In this document: positions 33,668 to 48,976 of the stretch, one piece after another | How the letters are laid out: every line of letters starts with the position of its first letter | Numbering within the stretch: position 1 is the stretch's first letter | NCBI GenBank assembly: GCA_963556145.1 | Contig: OY744467.1 | Coordinates: forward strand, 2,976,001-3,040,000 | DNA from: Hygrocybe punicea | Lineage: Eukaryota; Basidiomycota; Agaricomycetes; Agaricales; Hygrophoraceae | DNA length: 64,000 nucleotides | Direction of reading: 5' to 3' | The notes under the pieces: model-generated | The model's input: the letters and a program-made list of their open reading frames with translations, nothing else | What the model was told of the DNA's origin: nothing | Database searches by the model: none | Translations under genes and position numbers: made by a program

Positions 33668-34408
33668 GTGACCTGCTGCTTGAAAGAAGTCACCCTTGTT
33701 TGCTCCCCATCTTTTTAGTTTGAAACTGCTGTTCTTTTTGGAAATTACACCACCCCTTACTACACATAGACACACAGCTCTTGGAATAAAAATTGATGCT
33801 ATTGGTACAATATCTACCTGGGTAAGCAACAAACTACAGGCTAAATGATAAAATTCTGAGCCTGCTGTGAGAAATGTTGAGCGGGGGTGGCAGGATGTTG
33901 AGCACATGTGCCTGTGACGTGGCGCTGACATGCCGAGGGTCAGCGCACACAAAATCAGAACATCCACATTGGGATGTCCAGATTGGGACAACAGTGGGGC
34001 CAGAAACACACTATAGTCCAACAGATGTTAAAATTTTTGTAAGTACCCTATAGCTATTGAACATTTATTGAAGGAGGCCCTAGCCACGATAAATACCCTC
34101 TAGTTAGAGGTGTCACCCAGATGGGATGTAACCTCTAATTAGAGGGGTTTGGTGGGCTTCACAGGTGTTCCACAAACCAAATAATGAACAAGAAGTTTTG
34201 CGGGTACGAATACATAACATCCTGCAAGTGCAGGACAAAAGGAATAAGTAATAATACGCCTCGGACGAACCTTCACGTTTCAGTGGTACGGTTGGTTTCA
34301 ATCGTCCATCTAGATTACACGGAACACTGCAATAACAACGAGAATCAAGCGCGGGATAGTACAAAATCCAATGTGAATTAGGGTTTCGTGACCACCTGCG
34401 AACAGTGT
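33668..34408. other. Intergenic region 3' of the SAP-protein gene
   Basis: No gene seen. Contains two 14-bp palindromes, CCTCTAGTTAGAGG (34097-34110) and CCTCTAATTAGAGG (34132-34145), 21 bp apart. Whether they act in RNA 3'-end formation is unknown. Confidence 0.4.
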
Positions 34409-35324
34409 TTAGACCGGTGTGGTGAGGGATAGCAATGGGCTCACAACAGAGGTCAGACCGAATCTCTCTCTTCTCTTCTTCCTCTTCTCAAGCTCTTCTT
34501 CATCCACGACCTCGACCGGTGCAGCACGCTTCTGCACAGCGGTAGGAGGGGGTGAAGCCCGCCCAAATCGCAGAGCGCGAGCGGCAAGCATTTCGGGAAC
34601 CTATACGGGATGATTAGACGAGGAGCAAATGGATCGAGAGACCTGTACATCAACAGAGCTCGTCATATGAGTCGGTGTTCCAGCGTTGCGAGACTGGGCC
34701 TGGGCCTTTTTGGCCGGTCGTTCTTGTTTAAGTGGTTCGACGAGTGGCACACCAAAACGTGCAGCGCGGGCCTTACGTTTGGCGGTCTCTTCGTCGTCTT
34801 GAGGGGCAGAGGGCTGGTTTGGAGACGGTTGTGTAGCCGGAGCAGTGGCAGGAACGGTCTGTGTGGCGATGAGCACGTGATTAACTGAATTCAGGGGACT
34901 TGAGGAAGCCTTGTTGGGATGGTTGGGGTTTTTGACTGGAGTGACTTTAACATCTGGAGATGTATCCACTGCATCTGAATTCCAGTCGACACTAAAGGGA
35001 TGTTGGAAGGAGAGAACAGACGGATGATGAAAGAACTGACTCTTCGGGGGGTGCCAGCTGGAAAGTGATGTTAGTAAGAGAAGAGAGAGGAGAGGAAAGA
35101 TAAACGACGCGTACCAGATCGTCATTTTGAGGCGCAACGGAGACGGGAGATGTTTTGGTACGAGGAGGAGGGTGAGATGCATGGAAGAGTTGAAGAGCGA
35201 CCGGGGACGCGTTGATCTTCGCAATGAGGTCAGACTTTGTTGCCTTTGAGGGGAATGAGACTGCAGCATTTGCGAGGATGTCCCTGAGCTCTGCGACCTT
35301 GAGAGTCTTTAGTTTCGCTGACAT
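34409..35324 (-). CDS. THO1: SAP-domain mRNP protein, THO1 / SARNP (CIP29) type
   Basis: Nuclear RNA/DNA-binding protein; the yeast and animal relatives help assemble mRNPs and link transcription to mRNA export. Four exons: 35115-35324, 35041-35057, 34643-34991, 34409-34600 (introns of 57, 49 and 42 bp, all GT-AG), giving 255 residues. Residues 1-40 are a SAP domain (LKTLKVAELRDILANA...KSDLIAKI). Exon 2 is only 17 nt and restores 'DDLLAPPEDVDW'. Two C-terminal repeats, 'KARAARFGVPL' and 'KKRRERFGLTS', match the RAxRFG motifs of SARNP. The start is the first ATG before the SAP domain. It is divergent from HAP2 with 98 bp between start codons. A small further 3' intron cannot be excluded. Confidence 0.85.
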
Positions 35325-35422
35325 CGTTGTGGTTGGCGGTGGTGGTCTTTTTGCAACTTGAAGTTAGTCGTGACCCGTGACGGTCACGACTAACACCACG
35401 AAAGCTGATTGGCTCGACGACG
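35325..35422. promoter_or_regulatory. Shared divergent promoter THO1/HAP2 with a CCAAT box
   Basis: 98 bp between the two start codons. ATTGG (inverted CCAAT) lies at 35408-35412, 10 bp upstream of the HAP2 ATG, and near-palindromic GTGACGGTCACG lies at 35374-35385. CCAAT is the target of the HAP2/3/5 complex. Confidence 0.5.
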
Positions 35423-36442
35423 ATGGAGGACTCGGACGTCGTCGTGAATCAGCTGTTCCCTTCCGCTTATCTGAGCCTCGACAGACCGCGGTTGCAAAAC
35501 AACGACAATCTCTACAACGCCCTCTATAATAATCCAGTTCACTATTCTCCAGTCCCGTCTCACAATCCTTCTCCGCCCTCGTCCTCAACCACAGCACAAT
35601 CACCCCTTTCGAGTGCCCAGTCACCCGATACCCTCTTCGTACATTCTGTATCAGACCCTGATCGTCCTGCACCCGACCCGTCTTCTCTTGATCAGATCTC
35701 GGACGACCCTCCTGTGGACGAGGAACCCCTCTATGTAAACGCAAAACAGTACTTTCGCATTCTCAAGCGCCGCGTCGCTCGCGCAAGGCTCGAGGAGGTC
35801 CACCGCTTGTCCAGACAGAGAAAGGTCCGCATCGATATGTTTTCTTCGCCTCGTTTTCTATCCTCATCCTTTCTCTAGCCATACCTCCATGAGTCCCGCC
35901 ATAACCATGCAATGAGGCGTGCGCGAGGTCCAGGCGGTCGGTTTCTACGACGGGTCGGCGAAGACTCCCCCACATTAGATCACGACGATGGCATACATGA
36001 CGAAGACATTTTGGATCCAGAAAATCCTCAACTTGGCGAGCAGTCTATCCCTATCTTACGTCCTCCAGATACTTTCCCGCAGGCACACAATCCAGTCTCC
36101 GTCAATCCAGTCGGTATCGGCTGTCCCACCTCACAGCCGAGTTCACCTACCCCTCCGCCTTCCGTCCCTCCATCCGCCTCACCCATAACCAACAGAGCCA
36201 AGTCTCCGCTGGCAGGGTCTTCGCATATCTATCCACCCGTCAATGAGCAACCCTCAAAGGGACCCTCACACATGCATCATGTTCCACATCCCCATGCCCA
36301 TGCCCGTCATCACCATTCTGATATCAACTTCGGAGAAGTGCTCTACGCTGCACACGGAAATGCGGCTCACATTGATCTGCACAGACGGACAGGGGAAATG
36401 ATTCAATTTGCGCAAGGAAGGTTGACACTACCACGAACGTAG
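35423..36442 (+). CDS. HAP2: HAP2 / NF-YA, DNA-contacting subunit of the CCAAT-binding complex
   Basis: Sequence-specific subunit of the nuclear HAP2/3/5 (NF-Y) factor; in yeast it activates respiratory genes. Two exons, 35423-35824 and 35879-36442, with a 54-bp GT-AG intron that falls exactly between the two halves of the conserved domain; 321 residues. The core lies at residues 101-157: a subunit-interaction helix (EPLYVNAKQYFRILKRR), a linker, and the CCAAT-recognition helix (PYLHESRHNHAMRRARG) followed by GGRF. The N-terminus is Ser/Pro-rich and the C-terminal half is Pro/His-rich and presumably disordered. The intron position argues for correct splicing, because reading through it stops within about 20 codons. 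Domain call is certain; the targets are inferred from the family. Confidence 0.95.
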
Positions 36443-36574
36443 CTGCTCGTGCTGTTTTCGTCGCTTTGTGGAACATCTTGTACTTGCATCTTCAGTCATC
36501 TGGGCTTGTTTAATTCCATTCACTTGCGTTGCTCTTGGCATGTTCGTCAGAGTGTAAACGAATACCCTACAATA

Positions 36575-37226
36575 TCATGGTTCAATATCCATGGCATCAT
36601 GGTTGAAATGTCCGGGCGATCCAATCGCATCGACAAAATCATCCTCCCGCTCTAACTGTTCCTGCCGGGACAATTCCAACACGATTGGTCGATAGAGCAC
36701 GAGGGCTCGGCATTCCGGGGTATGCATTTTGAGAACATGCGAGGCATCATGCCTCTTTATTCGTTCGATTAGGTTGGGAGCGATGGTTACATCTGAAAGG
36801 GATACTGGCTCGTCGGATTCGGATTCGGAGCCCTCGAGACTAGTGACAACGATTCCTGATGAGACAATGAATTGTGTCAGTTGAAATGGTAAAAATGTGG
36901 GCCTAAAGCGGCTTACGGTCTTTCTCTGGCTCATACCACGACGAAGCGGCCATCTTGACGTCTTGTATTGGCTTCGGTGCGACTACCGTGCTTTGGGAGA
37001 GAAGAGAAGGGGTGGAAATCAGGGCTCTACACGGGGCTGGGACTTGCCAGTGGCTGGATGGCTCCGGGTACGCTGACCTCGGCGAATGGAGAGAGTGTTC
37101 CAGAGTGAGATCTGCAAAGCCATGCTCGAGCGAGTCATATCTGGGGCGCTTGGACCGCAGTGTAGACGGCGAGGGGGAGCGGAAGAGGGTGTTGTCCTTA
37201 GTAGTTGGCGACAGTCTACGTTTCAT
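36575..37226 (-). CDS. Unrecognised nuclear-type protein, 196 residues
   Basis: Two exons, 36917-37226 and 36575-36855, separated by a 61-bp GT-AG intron (GTAAGC...TCAG) that splits an Arg codon. I do not recognise a domain. The N-terminus has basic clusters (MKRRLSP, SKRPRYDS) that could be nuclear import signals. The middle is Ser/Pro-rich. After the splice there is an acidic Ser stretch (EGSESESDEPVS) and then a helical block with ALVLYRPI, ending in an acidic tail (HDAMDIEP). The block order looks conserved rather than random, and the frame is open across both exons. It is convergent with HAP2 (132 bp between stops) and lies downstream of RPS18 on the same strand. A short regulatory protein is possible; no function assigned. 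Confidence 0.7.
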
Positions 37227-37367
37227 GGTTTGTCAAACCAAGGGTGGCGGATTAATATTGGGGATTCTCAGCGAAGGCAAATCATGAAGCATCGCTCAAG
37301 TTCCAGAATAACATGTCACGTGACGTTTTCACAAGTGCAGATTATCACCGCTACAAACAACCAAGAC

Positions 37368-37995
37368 CTAACCACGTTTCTTTGATACGCCGACAGTCTT
37401 TCCTCGACGACCTGAGCAACATTACTTTGAACGACCAAAAGCCAGCAGTCACTAATAACTCGCCTGTTGTTTTGGTGTGCTGGCCTCTGACACGAAGACC
37501 CCAGAAGTGTCTCAACCCACGGTGAGCCCGAATTTTCTTCAAACGTTCAAGATCTTCACGGAGTTTCGAGTCGACGCCGTTGGAAAGTATCTGTGAATTT
37601 TTGCCATCTACAATATCTTTCTGTCGGTTCAAAAACCATGTCGGGATCTTGAACTGTGTGGGATTCTGAATAATAGTGACGATGCGCTCGAGTTCGTCGG
37701 AGTTCAGCTCTCCTGCACTAGGATACCAGCAGCATGTCAGTGATTCCCCAAATACCGTGATTTCTCAGCGTACCGCTTGTTAAGGTCAACGTCAGCTTTC
37801 TTGCATACTAAATTGGAGTATCGCCGACCAACACCCTTGATCTCAGTCAAAGCATACATGATTTTGCGTTTGCCATCGACATTGGTATTCAGAAGACGTA
37901 AGATATGCTGGGGTGATAAAGTTAGATATCACCGGACCCACCATGGAGGGAATTACCTGGAATTGTTGATGTGCTTCAGGAAGGACGAGAGACAT
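37368..37995 (-). CDS. RPS18: 40S ribosomal protein S18 (uS13)
   Basis: Small-subunit ribosomal protein at the head of the 40S subunit, contacting the P-site tRNA and the bridge to the 60S. Four exons: 37957-37995, 37774-37907, 37464-37717, 37368-37411, giving 156 residues, the usual length. Recognised by the near-identical eukaryotic family sequence: [75 protein letters not shown] and C-terminal [11 protein letters not shown]. Introns are 49, 56 and 52 bp. The last one has a GC donor (ACAG|GCGAGT...CTCAG|GT): only this splice yields the invariant GRRGKTVG; using the nearby GT gives a frameshift. It is tandem with, and 101 bp downstream of, the AlaRS gene. Confidence 0.95.
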
Positions 37996-38096
37996 TGTAT
38001 GATACGGCGTACTGGGAATAACGAAAATTTGACCTCTGAGAACTGTATAGTTTGCTATCTCAAATTCCCAGGCTTCTACATTACATAATAACAATC

Positions 38097-41723
<3,627 letters not shown>

Positions 41724-41795
41724 ATCAAACTTTCCCGGCCCGGTCGCTCAACGTGGAACAAAATAATGCTCTTTCTCATCGGAACGGCGAACTCA
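41724..41795. promoter_or_regulatory. Very short divergent promoter AlaRS/ATP5
   Basis: Only 72 bp between the AlaRS ATG (41723) and the preferred ATP5 ATG (41796); 42 bp if the upstream ATP5 ATG (41766) is used. No TATA box is visible. Transcripts from the two genes must start almost back to back or overlap. Confidence 0.4.
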
Positions 41796-42530
41796 ATGCC
41801 ACTTTATTTAACCCGTTCAGCCTCTTACCTGGCCCGCCGTGCTGCATCATCGGCCATCGCTCTCAAATATTCCAATGCCGTTTATTCGGCTGCCCTTACC
41901 AAATCTCCACAAACCCTCAACAAGGTTCAAACGGAACTCAACACTATCCACGACGCTATCAAAGTTACTCCCGAACTAAAAACATTCGTTCTCAACCCTA
42001 CTCTGTCAGGCAAAGCTCGCAGTGCGGGTCTTACCGCACTTTATTCTCGAGTTGAAGGGTCTGGGGCGAGGAAGGAAACCGTCACGGATGTCACCAAGAA
42101 TTTGTTCGTGGTCCTGTCGGAGAATGGCAGGTTGGCAGAGACACAAGGGGTCATCGATGGTTTCAACGAGTTGGTAACGAAATACAAGGGAGAACTGGCC
42201 GTGGTTGCAACTTCCGCCTCGCCTTTACCAAAGGATGTTCTTTTGCGATTGGAGTCCACTCTGAAGCTGTCGAAGGCTGGACAACAGAGCAAGTCATTGA
42301 AGGTGACAAACAAGGCAGGTGATTTTCAATATAGGCGAAATACTCGTGTCTTCATTTGTTTCGCAGGTCAATCCTGCTATTCTGGGTGGGATCATTGTGG
42401 ATTTTGGTGACAAAAGCATTGATCTGAGTGTGTTATCACGAGTTTCCAAGCTGAACAGTGCTCTTCAATGTAAGTTTTTTCACCATACCATGCGATGGTT
42501 CACTCAATGTTTCCCCCAGTCTCCATTTGA
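41796..42530 (+). CDS. ATP5: ATP synthase subunit OSCP (ATP5), mitochondrial
   Basis: Connects the F1 head to the peripheral stalk of mitochondrial F1Fo-ATP synthase. Three exons: 41796-42314, 42367-42469, 42520-42530, giving 210 residues (yeast ATP5 is 212). The N-terminus MPLYLTRSASYLARRAASSA is a typical matrix-targeting peptide, which is why I prefer this ATG to 41766. The body has the OSCP/delta pattern, e.g. TLSGKARSAGLTALYS, NLFVVLSENGRLAE and, after the splice, the C-terminal signature NPAILGGIIVDFGDKSIDLS. Intron 1 has a GC donor (ACAAG|GCAGGT...TTCGCAG); the GT four bases later would break the frame before the signature. Intron 2 (50 bp) leads to an 11-nt last exon ending 'LQFSI', like the family C-terminus. 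Confidence 0.93.
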
Positions 42531-43239
42531 ATGAGGATTGCATGTTGTACATATTGTTGTCTGTCCTTTTCAGAATTGGTGTGACAATGCAGTAGAATAT
42601 GGACAAATAATGTTCAGAGTAAATCAATAGAAAATTTGATTCTACAGAATGTCCACAGGATGAATATCAGAGAGATCTGTCTATCTGTTCATTCAAATTA
42701 GCAAAATGTCATCTTCGTTCAGCTCAGGTTCAGCCCAGTCTGGAGTCTGGACAGCATAGAGACTTCATCAATGAAAATATAGTCAACTCCTTCTAGTCTA
42801 CCTGTGAGCTGTTTGAGCTGAGCAATGCCCATTGGGCCATTGCTTCATTTCTGTTTAGATAAGTGGTGTGAAGCTTAGACACTGGAAGTTGCTGAGGTTG
42901 TGGGAAATGTCAGAGTTCATGTACACAAAGGGGGTGGCGGAACCTGAATCCCATACCTGAGGTAGGGGGGGGGGTCAGCCAGTGGGCTGAATTTTTTTTT
43001 GAACTCTGGGGGTTTTGAGCTAGTTTGGCAGGGCAATTGTGCTATTCATGCCTGAGAAGTAGTAATAGAAGCAAATGACATGTCCTATGAGTTACTAAGA
43101 CCAGTGAATGAACCCTATTAACTTGCGTAACCATACAAAATGGCCAAGAAAAAAGAGTACGTGACAATGACTTCTACCCTGTTCACATTGAACTCACAGA
43201 GCTTGGATTACACTTAGTCGCACAAATCAATACACAACA
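42531..43239. other. Intergenic region, right edge of the gene island
   Basis: No gene seen. A G9 run at 42966-42974 and a T9 run at 42992-43000. AT-rich otherwise. This is where conserved genes stop and repeats resume. Confidence 0.4.
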
Positions 43240-46200
43240 GAGACCCAGCTACCATGTCCTGATTGTGGAGAAGTCATCCGAGTGGGCACCACTGGCCCTA
43301 AAAATTTGGAAATTCATTGCAAGTCCAGGGCATGTTAAGTGGCACAAGCTGTTTGCAAACAAGAGGCACATGGTGGCTTGTTTAAAAGGCGGAAAGAAAG
43401 ACCAGATGCATCTCTGCTCACCTTCTTTGGATCGCAGCAAGTGCTCAATCCATGCACAGTGTCAGCACCCTCACTTGTCCATGCATCACCTATTGATCTC
43501 GTAGCGTTGGCATCAGCATCAGAAAAGGTTAACGCCAAACACAACTCCATACCGCCATGTATGATTGTGGGATGCCTACTCCAAGAACTTGATCAAAAGA
43601 AGAGGAAGATTCCCAAATCCACCCCCCTTGCAGACACAGATCATCCCTTGGCGGTGTTCTCTGGCAATCCAGCGGCTTGCATTGACCCAGACAAGGACGA
43701 CTGGGAAGACCTCTTGAACCCAATGATGAAGCAGGCATTTGACTGGGGGGTCAAATTCACAGAATAGTCAGCTGAATGAAATTGCATGATGTGGGAAGAA
43801 TGGAATAGATGGATTTCACAACTTCATTGAATATTTCATGATACACCGTGGTCTGCAGGGTAGTCAAAGTTGGAATACTTCTGGCAGCGATCGACCTTGA
43901 GTGTGTATTCAAAACCTATATTTGAAATTCATAATAACAACAATCAAATGGAAAAGATTCTCATCTACTGCCATTGAGACTGGTACCACTCCAGCTACTG
44001 CAGCAACAGACGTTATTGATGTGGATGAGATTGAGAAGACACTTGTTGATCCCTCAACGTCCTCAATGCCAATGAGCACCAACCACGCACAGCCACCTAA
44101 AAAGCCTGCCTTTGATACTCCTTGCCATGGCATTGTTGTCTCATTCCCCCCTCAATATACCTCATATCCTCTCAGCCTCAATAACGAATGACCTCTTCCA
44201 TGGAACTACCAGTTGGCCAATGACAAGTTCTTCTTGCAATCCCATGCATGTTCAAAACAAAGGGCGGTGGATGACCAGCCTTGTACCGCATGTCAAGACC
44301 TGAAATCCAATTCTTTGTATCAAGGCATTATTGAACGTATAGAACATGGCATACACGAAAACACCCCTCTGGTGTACCATCTCATTGGTGGTCTAGTTGC
44401 TATTGTCAAGCGAAAGACAGACCTGGTACAGCAGTTGTGCTTCATGAAGTTGAATGATAGCCGTAAACTGGTGGGGAAGGTGACTGCATTGGAGGACCAC
44501 AAGCAGTGGATAATGGCTGTTGCCAGTGGTAATGTTGACAGAGTCACATTGCTGGTTCAAGCAGGCTTGAAAAACCATGCCAATGTATGCACCCTCATTA
44601 GGGAGTATGAACATGCATCGCTGAAACTATATCATCCCAGAGGGTATACACAGGAGGATATAACGCAGTATATTGTGATGCTTCGCCTCGGAGGTTCACA
44701 CATCACCAATTTTGCACATAGATCAATGTCCTTTCCAAGTGTGACAACTGCAAGGCAAAATGCTATCATCCGTCCCCTCACTGTCTCCCCCTCGATGCCC
44801 TCCATCATGGAAGTCGAGTCCAATATCATTGCCTGTTTTGAAGCATTATCCCACATGGATAACGAGAGCATAGGACGTACCTGAATTATGCACCAAGTCT
44901 TGATGTTGGACGAGATTGCAGTCGAGAAAAGACCTCGATGGGATGACCGAAGTAATTGTATTGTCAGGGTGTGTCGGGAACATAGTGGGGCGATTCCCCT
45001 CGAGTTTTGCTCTGAGAAGGAACTGGACCTATTTTGTGATGCACTAGACAGCGGTCAGGTTCATTTAGCATGCAAGGTAAGACTCTTGGTTGTGAAATAG
45101 TACTTGTATGTAATTTACATCACTCTAGGCTACAGTGGGCACTCTTGGTGCGCTATCCGATGATCCACATGAGTATTCTGCACGTCCTGTCCTTTTCTCA
45201 GGTACATGTAAAAAGGAAACAGGTGTTGAGCATGCCAAACTTATCCGAACTGTTCTGACTGCAGCAGAGAAGAAGAAGAATTATCATGGGATCACCTACC
45301 GAACTGTCTGTATAGCATCCAATGGTGAGTCAAAGTGTGGTGATGCCCTGGTCCTCATTACCATGAAAGATACCTTAAATTCTCAGTTGCCTATCTACTC
45401 CCAACTCCATACACTTGATCTCATGAATCTCCTTGTGGGAAAAGATGACATTACCGTTGACAAGGATTTCAAACACGTCTTCAAACACCAATGGAATCCC
45501 ATGATGCAGAATAAAGGCATTGACATCCAAGACTTCTGTGTCACCCCAGCCATCCTTCGAGCACAGTTGCAGTCCAATGGTGTTTCATCATGCCGACTCA
45601 ACGCATTACTGAACCAAAATGATAAGTAGGATGTGGTTCTTGGATATTCTCTTTTGAAAAAGATTTGGTCACTTCCCCTGGCGCTGGCTACATCCAGTCC
45701 AGCTTTTGCGTGTGCACGTTAGGCTTTGCATGTCTACGGCCAGTTTGCACACCACCTTATAATGCCTTACATTTCAGTCGATCTCGACCTTGACAAGCAG
45801 CTTATTCAGTTGAGTGCAGCTGCACACATTGCCCTATATTTATACACCAAGAACTGTGCTTGCACCTGATTCATGCCCAATCAGTCCTACATTGACATCA
45901 TGCTGATGGTGCAAAATGCTTACTTTTGTGTGGCAAAGTGCAAAGTCGATGATCCAAAGGGAAAATTCTATTTGATATTGCTTGGCACAGATCGGCTGGA
46001 GTCTCTTTTTGGGCTGATACGAACAGCTGTTGGAACAGATTGTAATGTCAATGTCTTGCAGCTTGGTAGTCGAGCATCAGGCTTGACAGAGGTTGGCGTT
46101 ATCTTAGCCATTCATCCTGAATGGGATCACAGCCCTCAACGTCTCAAGCTCCCTGCCATCGCAAAGGACTCTGGTGATATCAGCTCCAAGGTCAATCACA

Positions 46201-47794
46201 TTAACCTGGCTTCATGGCTGGGCAATGTGGAAGTTGAGTCTGTAAACCTCCATATGTGTTGGATTCTGGGCTGCCAAAAGGCAATAGAACTCATCCCAGA
46301 TGCTGATGCCACATTCGGCTGGCTCTCTCAGACACCAGGAGTCGACATGCTATCACCTTTTGGTGAAATCCTTGTGAATCAGCATGATCTTGATGAGGAG
46401 ACAGACTGCTCTGAGTTAACAAGCGTCCAACCGATCGGCATTCCTTTGGAATTAGCTACAAGCAGTCATGCCACTGCCTCACCGCCAATGCTTGCCTCTT
46501 ACATGCACAGTGGAGATATGGAGGATGTGATGGCTGAAGAACATCCATGAGGCTGCATCACTGTGGATATCCAAATCAATGGTCAGAAGACAACAAAACC
46601 AAAAGCATTGCGTGATAGAATGATGTATCGCACTAATCATGCATCAACAGATCGACTGAAGCATGTCCAGGAGATGCCATGTTTTAGCAATGCTGCATCT
46701 GTGGATTCCAATATCATTTTATTTGACAGTCCACTGGGAGGACCAGCCCTTCATATTGCAACCCCATCGGAGCATTGGTCTGCTGTGAGGACCAAGTCTT
46801 TCTTGCTATTGCTCAAGTTAATCAGCTCCACTTTGCCTCTGAACATAGTCTTCAAGAACTGGGACTTCATCTTTTAGCGGACAGCACGGCCAAGATCAAT
46901 TTTCAAATACTTCACCTCAGACAAGCAAGTGTGGCTGATGATCCAGATCAAAACTATGACTGGGTTCGGTCTTTAAACATGGATGGAATGTGTGAAGAGG
47001 TTTCTGGCCATCTTGTACAGCCTATCAATCCAGCGGTGTCTACCCAAACAGCTGGGAAACCAACATACTCATTCGAAAGCTCCATCTTGCTCACTATTGC
47101 AGCCAGCCTACATCAAGAATTGTTGCCTCAGGACATTCATGTGATCCCTGAGGTGAAATGCTCAGAAACATTTTCATACCAGAATTCAGGTCAGCACTAC
47201 AGCCCTGATTTGTGAGCTATTGTCTAACATGGAATGTTATTCTTCTCAGGGAAGGCATGTTTTGTTTGCGAGCATGATTTAAATCCTCGTTCTCTGAGCT
47301 TAAATGATGAAAATTCCTTGTGCTCAAAATGTGGTCCAGGAACCCAACTGGGCCATGGTTCAAATGCGCAATGTATCCTAGAACATATGGGTGCCCGTAT
47401 TTTGCATGACACTTCTGTTGATCGGTAATATGAGCCTTGCGATATGTGTCTGCATCCAGCCCCAACATGCTTGTTTTTCCTCAAGAAAGGGCGAGGCTTT
47501 GCAGTGAGGCACAATGTGGACCTGAGCTGATCCACTTGTATCAACTTAATTCGTTTCAACTATGTGAGTGCTCTGACATTGTCAACAGCTGCTCCTTGCT
47601 CAAATGTTCCCAAGATTTGTCCATTATGCCCTACAAACAGCCCTGCTGTTTGGTCATACAACCTTGAGGCCCATTTTCGTGGCCGGCACAAAATAACACC
47701 ACCCAATGACTTCCCTCTGGACTCTCCAATCTCAGAAGCAGAGAAAGGTGCACTTTTGAAGAAGTGGAAATCCCAGTTCAAGATTTACAAATGA
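43240..47794 (+). pseudogene. Large zinc-finger, transposase-like protein of unknown superfamily
   Basis: A long gene remnant, read in pieces. Blocks in order: an N-terminal zinc finger CPDCGEVIRVG...NLEIHCKSRAC (43256-43330); a C..C module CTACQDL with 'SLYQGIIERI' and 'YHPRGYTQEDITQYIVMLRL' (44213-44884); a segment from 45135 to 45629; then 'TDRLESLFGLIRTAVGTDCN' and 'LAIHPEWDHSPQRL' (45873-46550); a middle part; and a C-terminal zinc region with CEHDLNP, CDMCLHPAPTC, PCSNVPKICPLCP and AVWSYNLEAHFRGRH (47240-47790). I recognise this architecture from many repeated Agaricomycete proteins of 1000+ residues. The DRLE..FGLIRT block recalls P-element/THAP9-type transposases, but that is inference. 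Stops (for example TAA after 'CKSRAC') indicate a pseudogene; some gaps are introns. Confidence 0.6.
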
Positions 47795-47888
47795 TGAAAC
47801 CTACAGTCAAAGAAGTTGCTATTAGTGCTCTCTGAAGCACATAGTTCCCACTTGGCACTGTGGTAAGACTGTCTAATTTTTCATTTGT

Positions 47889-48951
47889 TACGAGTTCTTT
47901 TAATTTATTAAAAGACTCGTTCTTTATCAGACCTGGTTCAGTGAGGATTCGTAATTAATTAATTAATTGATTAATTGATAAAGTTGATCGCCTATAGACA
48001 AAATTTTTTTGGGCAAGAGATATGATTCTACTTCTGATACTGGAATATCAGATACAGTTGGGGCCATGTGTGGACAAGCTTACATAAGCATCCAAATATG
48101 GGTTGTTGCAAAAAAGACAAATTACCTTCCAATTATATTCAAAATATTCGTACTAGTCTCAATTCTTATCAGAATCAGCTGAAAATTGAACTGCTGACTA
48201 ATATTATCATTTCGGATCAGGTGTGACAGTGACATGTGACCAATCTAACCATATAAGGCAATTTTTGATATTAATAGCAAATTTTTTGCTGATCACAATG
48301 GTGACAGTTACATGTGACCAGTCTAACCATATAAGGCAATTTTACACCATATATGCTAAATTTTGAGGTGATCACAGGAGTCATAGTCACATGTGACCAC
48401 TGTTACTATATATAGAAATATTAGCTGTATAAGCAGAAATCAGTGTAACTCAGATGATATAATGATATTCTTACTTAAAACATATAATTCAATGTGATAT
48501 CGCTGTATATATTATATGCTAATTATATATTTCAAGCAAAATCACTCATCGATGTTCGTAATAATCAGACAAATAAAAATCCAATGACAGAAACAAGACT
48601 TTGTTCATGCCAACATTGGCCCACTCAAGCACAGCTGTCTTCATGTTATCATCTGTTGTGCAGCAAGGTTATGGAGAAGTGGGGTTAAGCAAATGTAAGT
48701 CAATTGTTATCATACTGTTTGAAGACAGTTGTATTTGACAGTTGACATGTTGCTCTCTTTTTTGGCTGAGAACATTGTATAATGATGAAGCAAAGAAGAC
48801 ATGACAGTGGGAGAGGAGGTCGAGACATGCTGTGCAGTTTTATTTTTTCTACTTTTTATGTTGCTATGGTGAGAGGCTGCTATGATGAAAGTGAGGAGGG
48901 AAAAAAAAGAACTCGTTCATGCCATGCGCAGCACTGGCCCACTAAACAAGT
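47889..48951 (-). mobile_element. Family A, copy A6
   Basis: 1063 bp, the least disturbed copy: inverted 3' hairpin TACGAGTTC...GACTCGT at 47889, inverted 5' hairpin ending CTAAACAAGT at 48951, three 79-bp units at 48230-48420, no nested insertion. Flanks (tttgt | cattg) show no direct repeat. Confidence 0.8.
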
Positions 48952-48976
48952 CATTGAATGCTAACCTGTGACTAAA

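Noticed and set aside
42320..42534. ATP5 read through its introns (ORFs ending at 42410 and 42534)
   Set aside because: Both replace the conserved OSCP C-terminus by unrelated residues; the two-intron model restores the family signature and the usual length.
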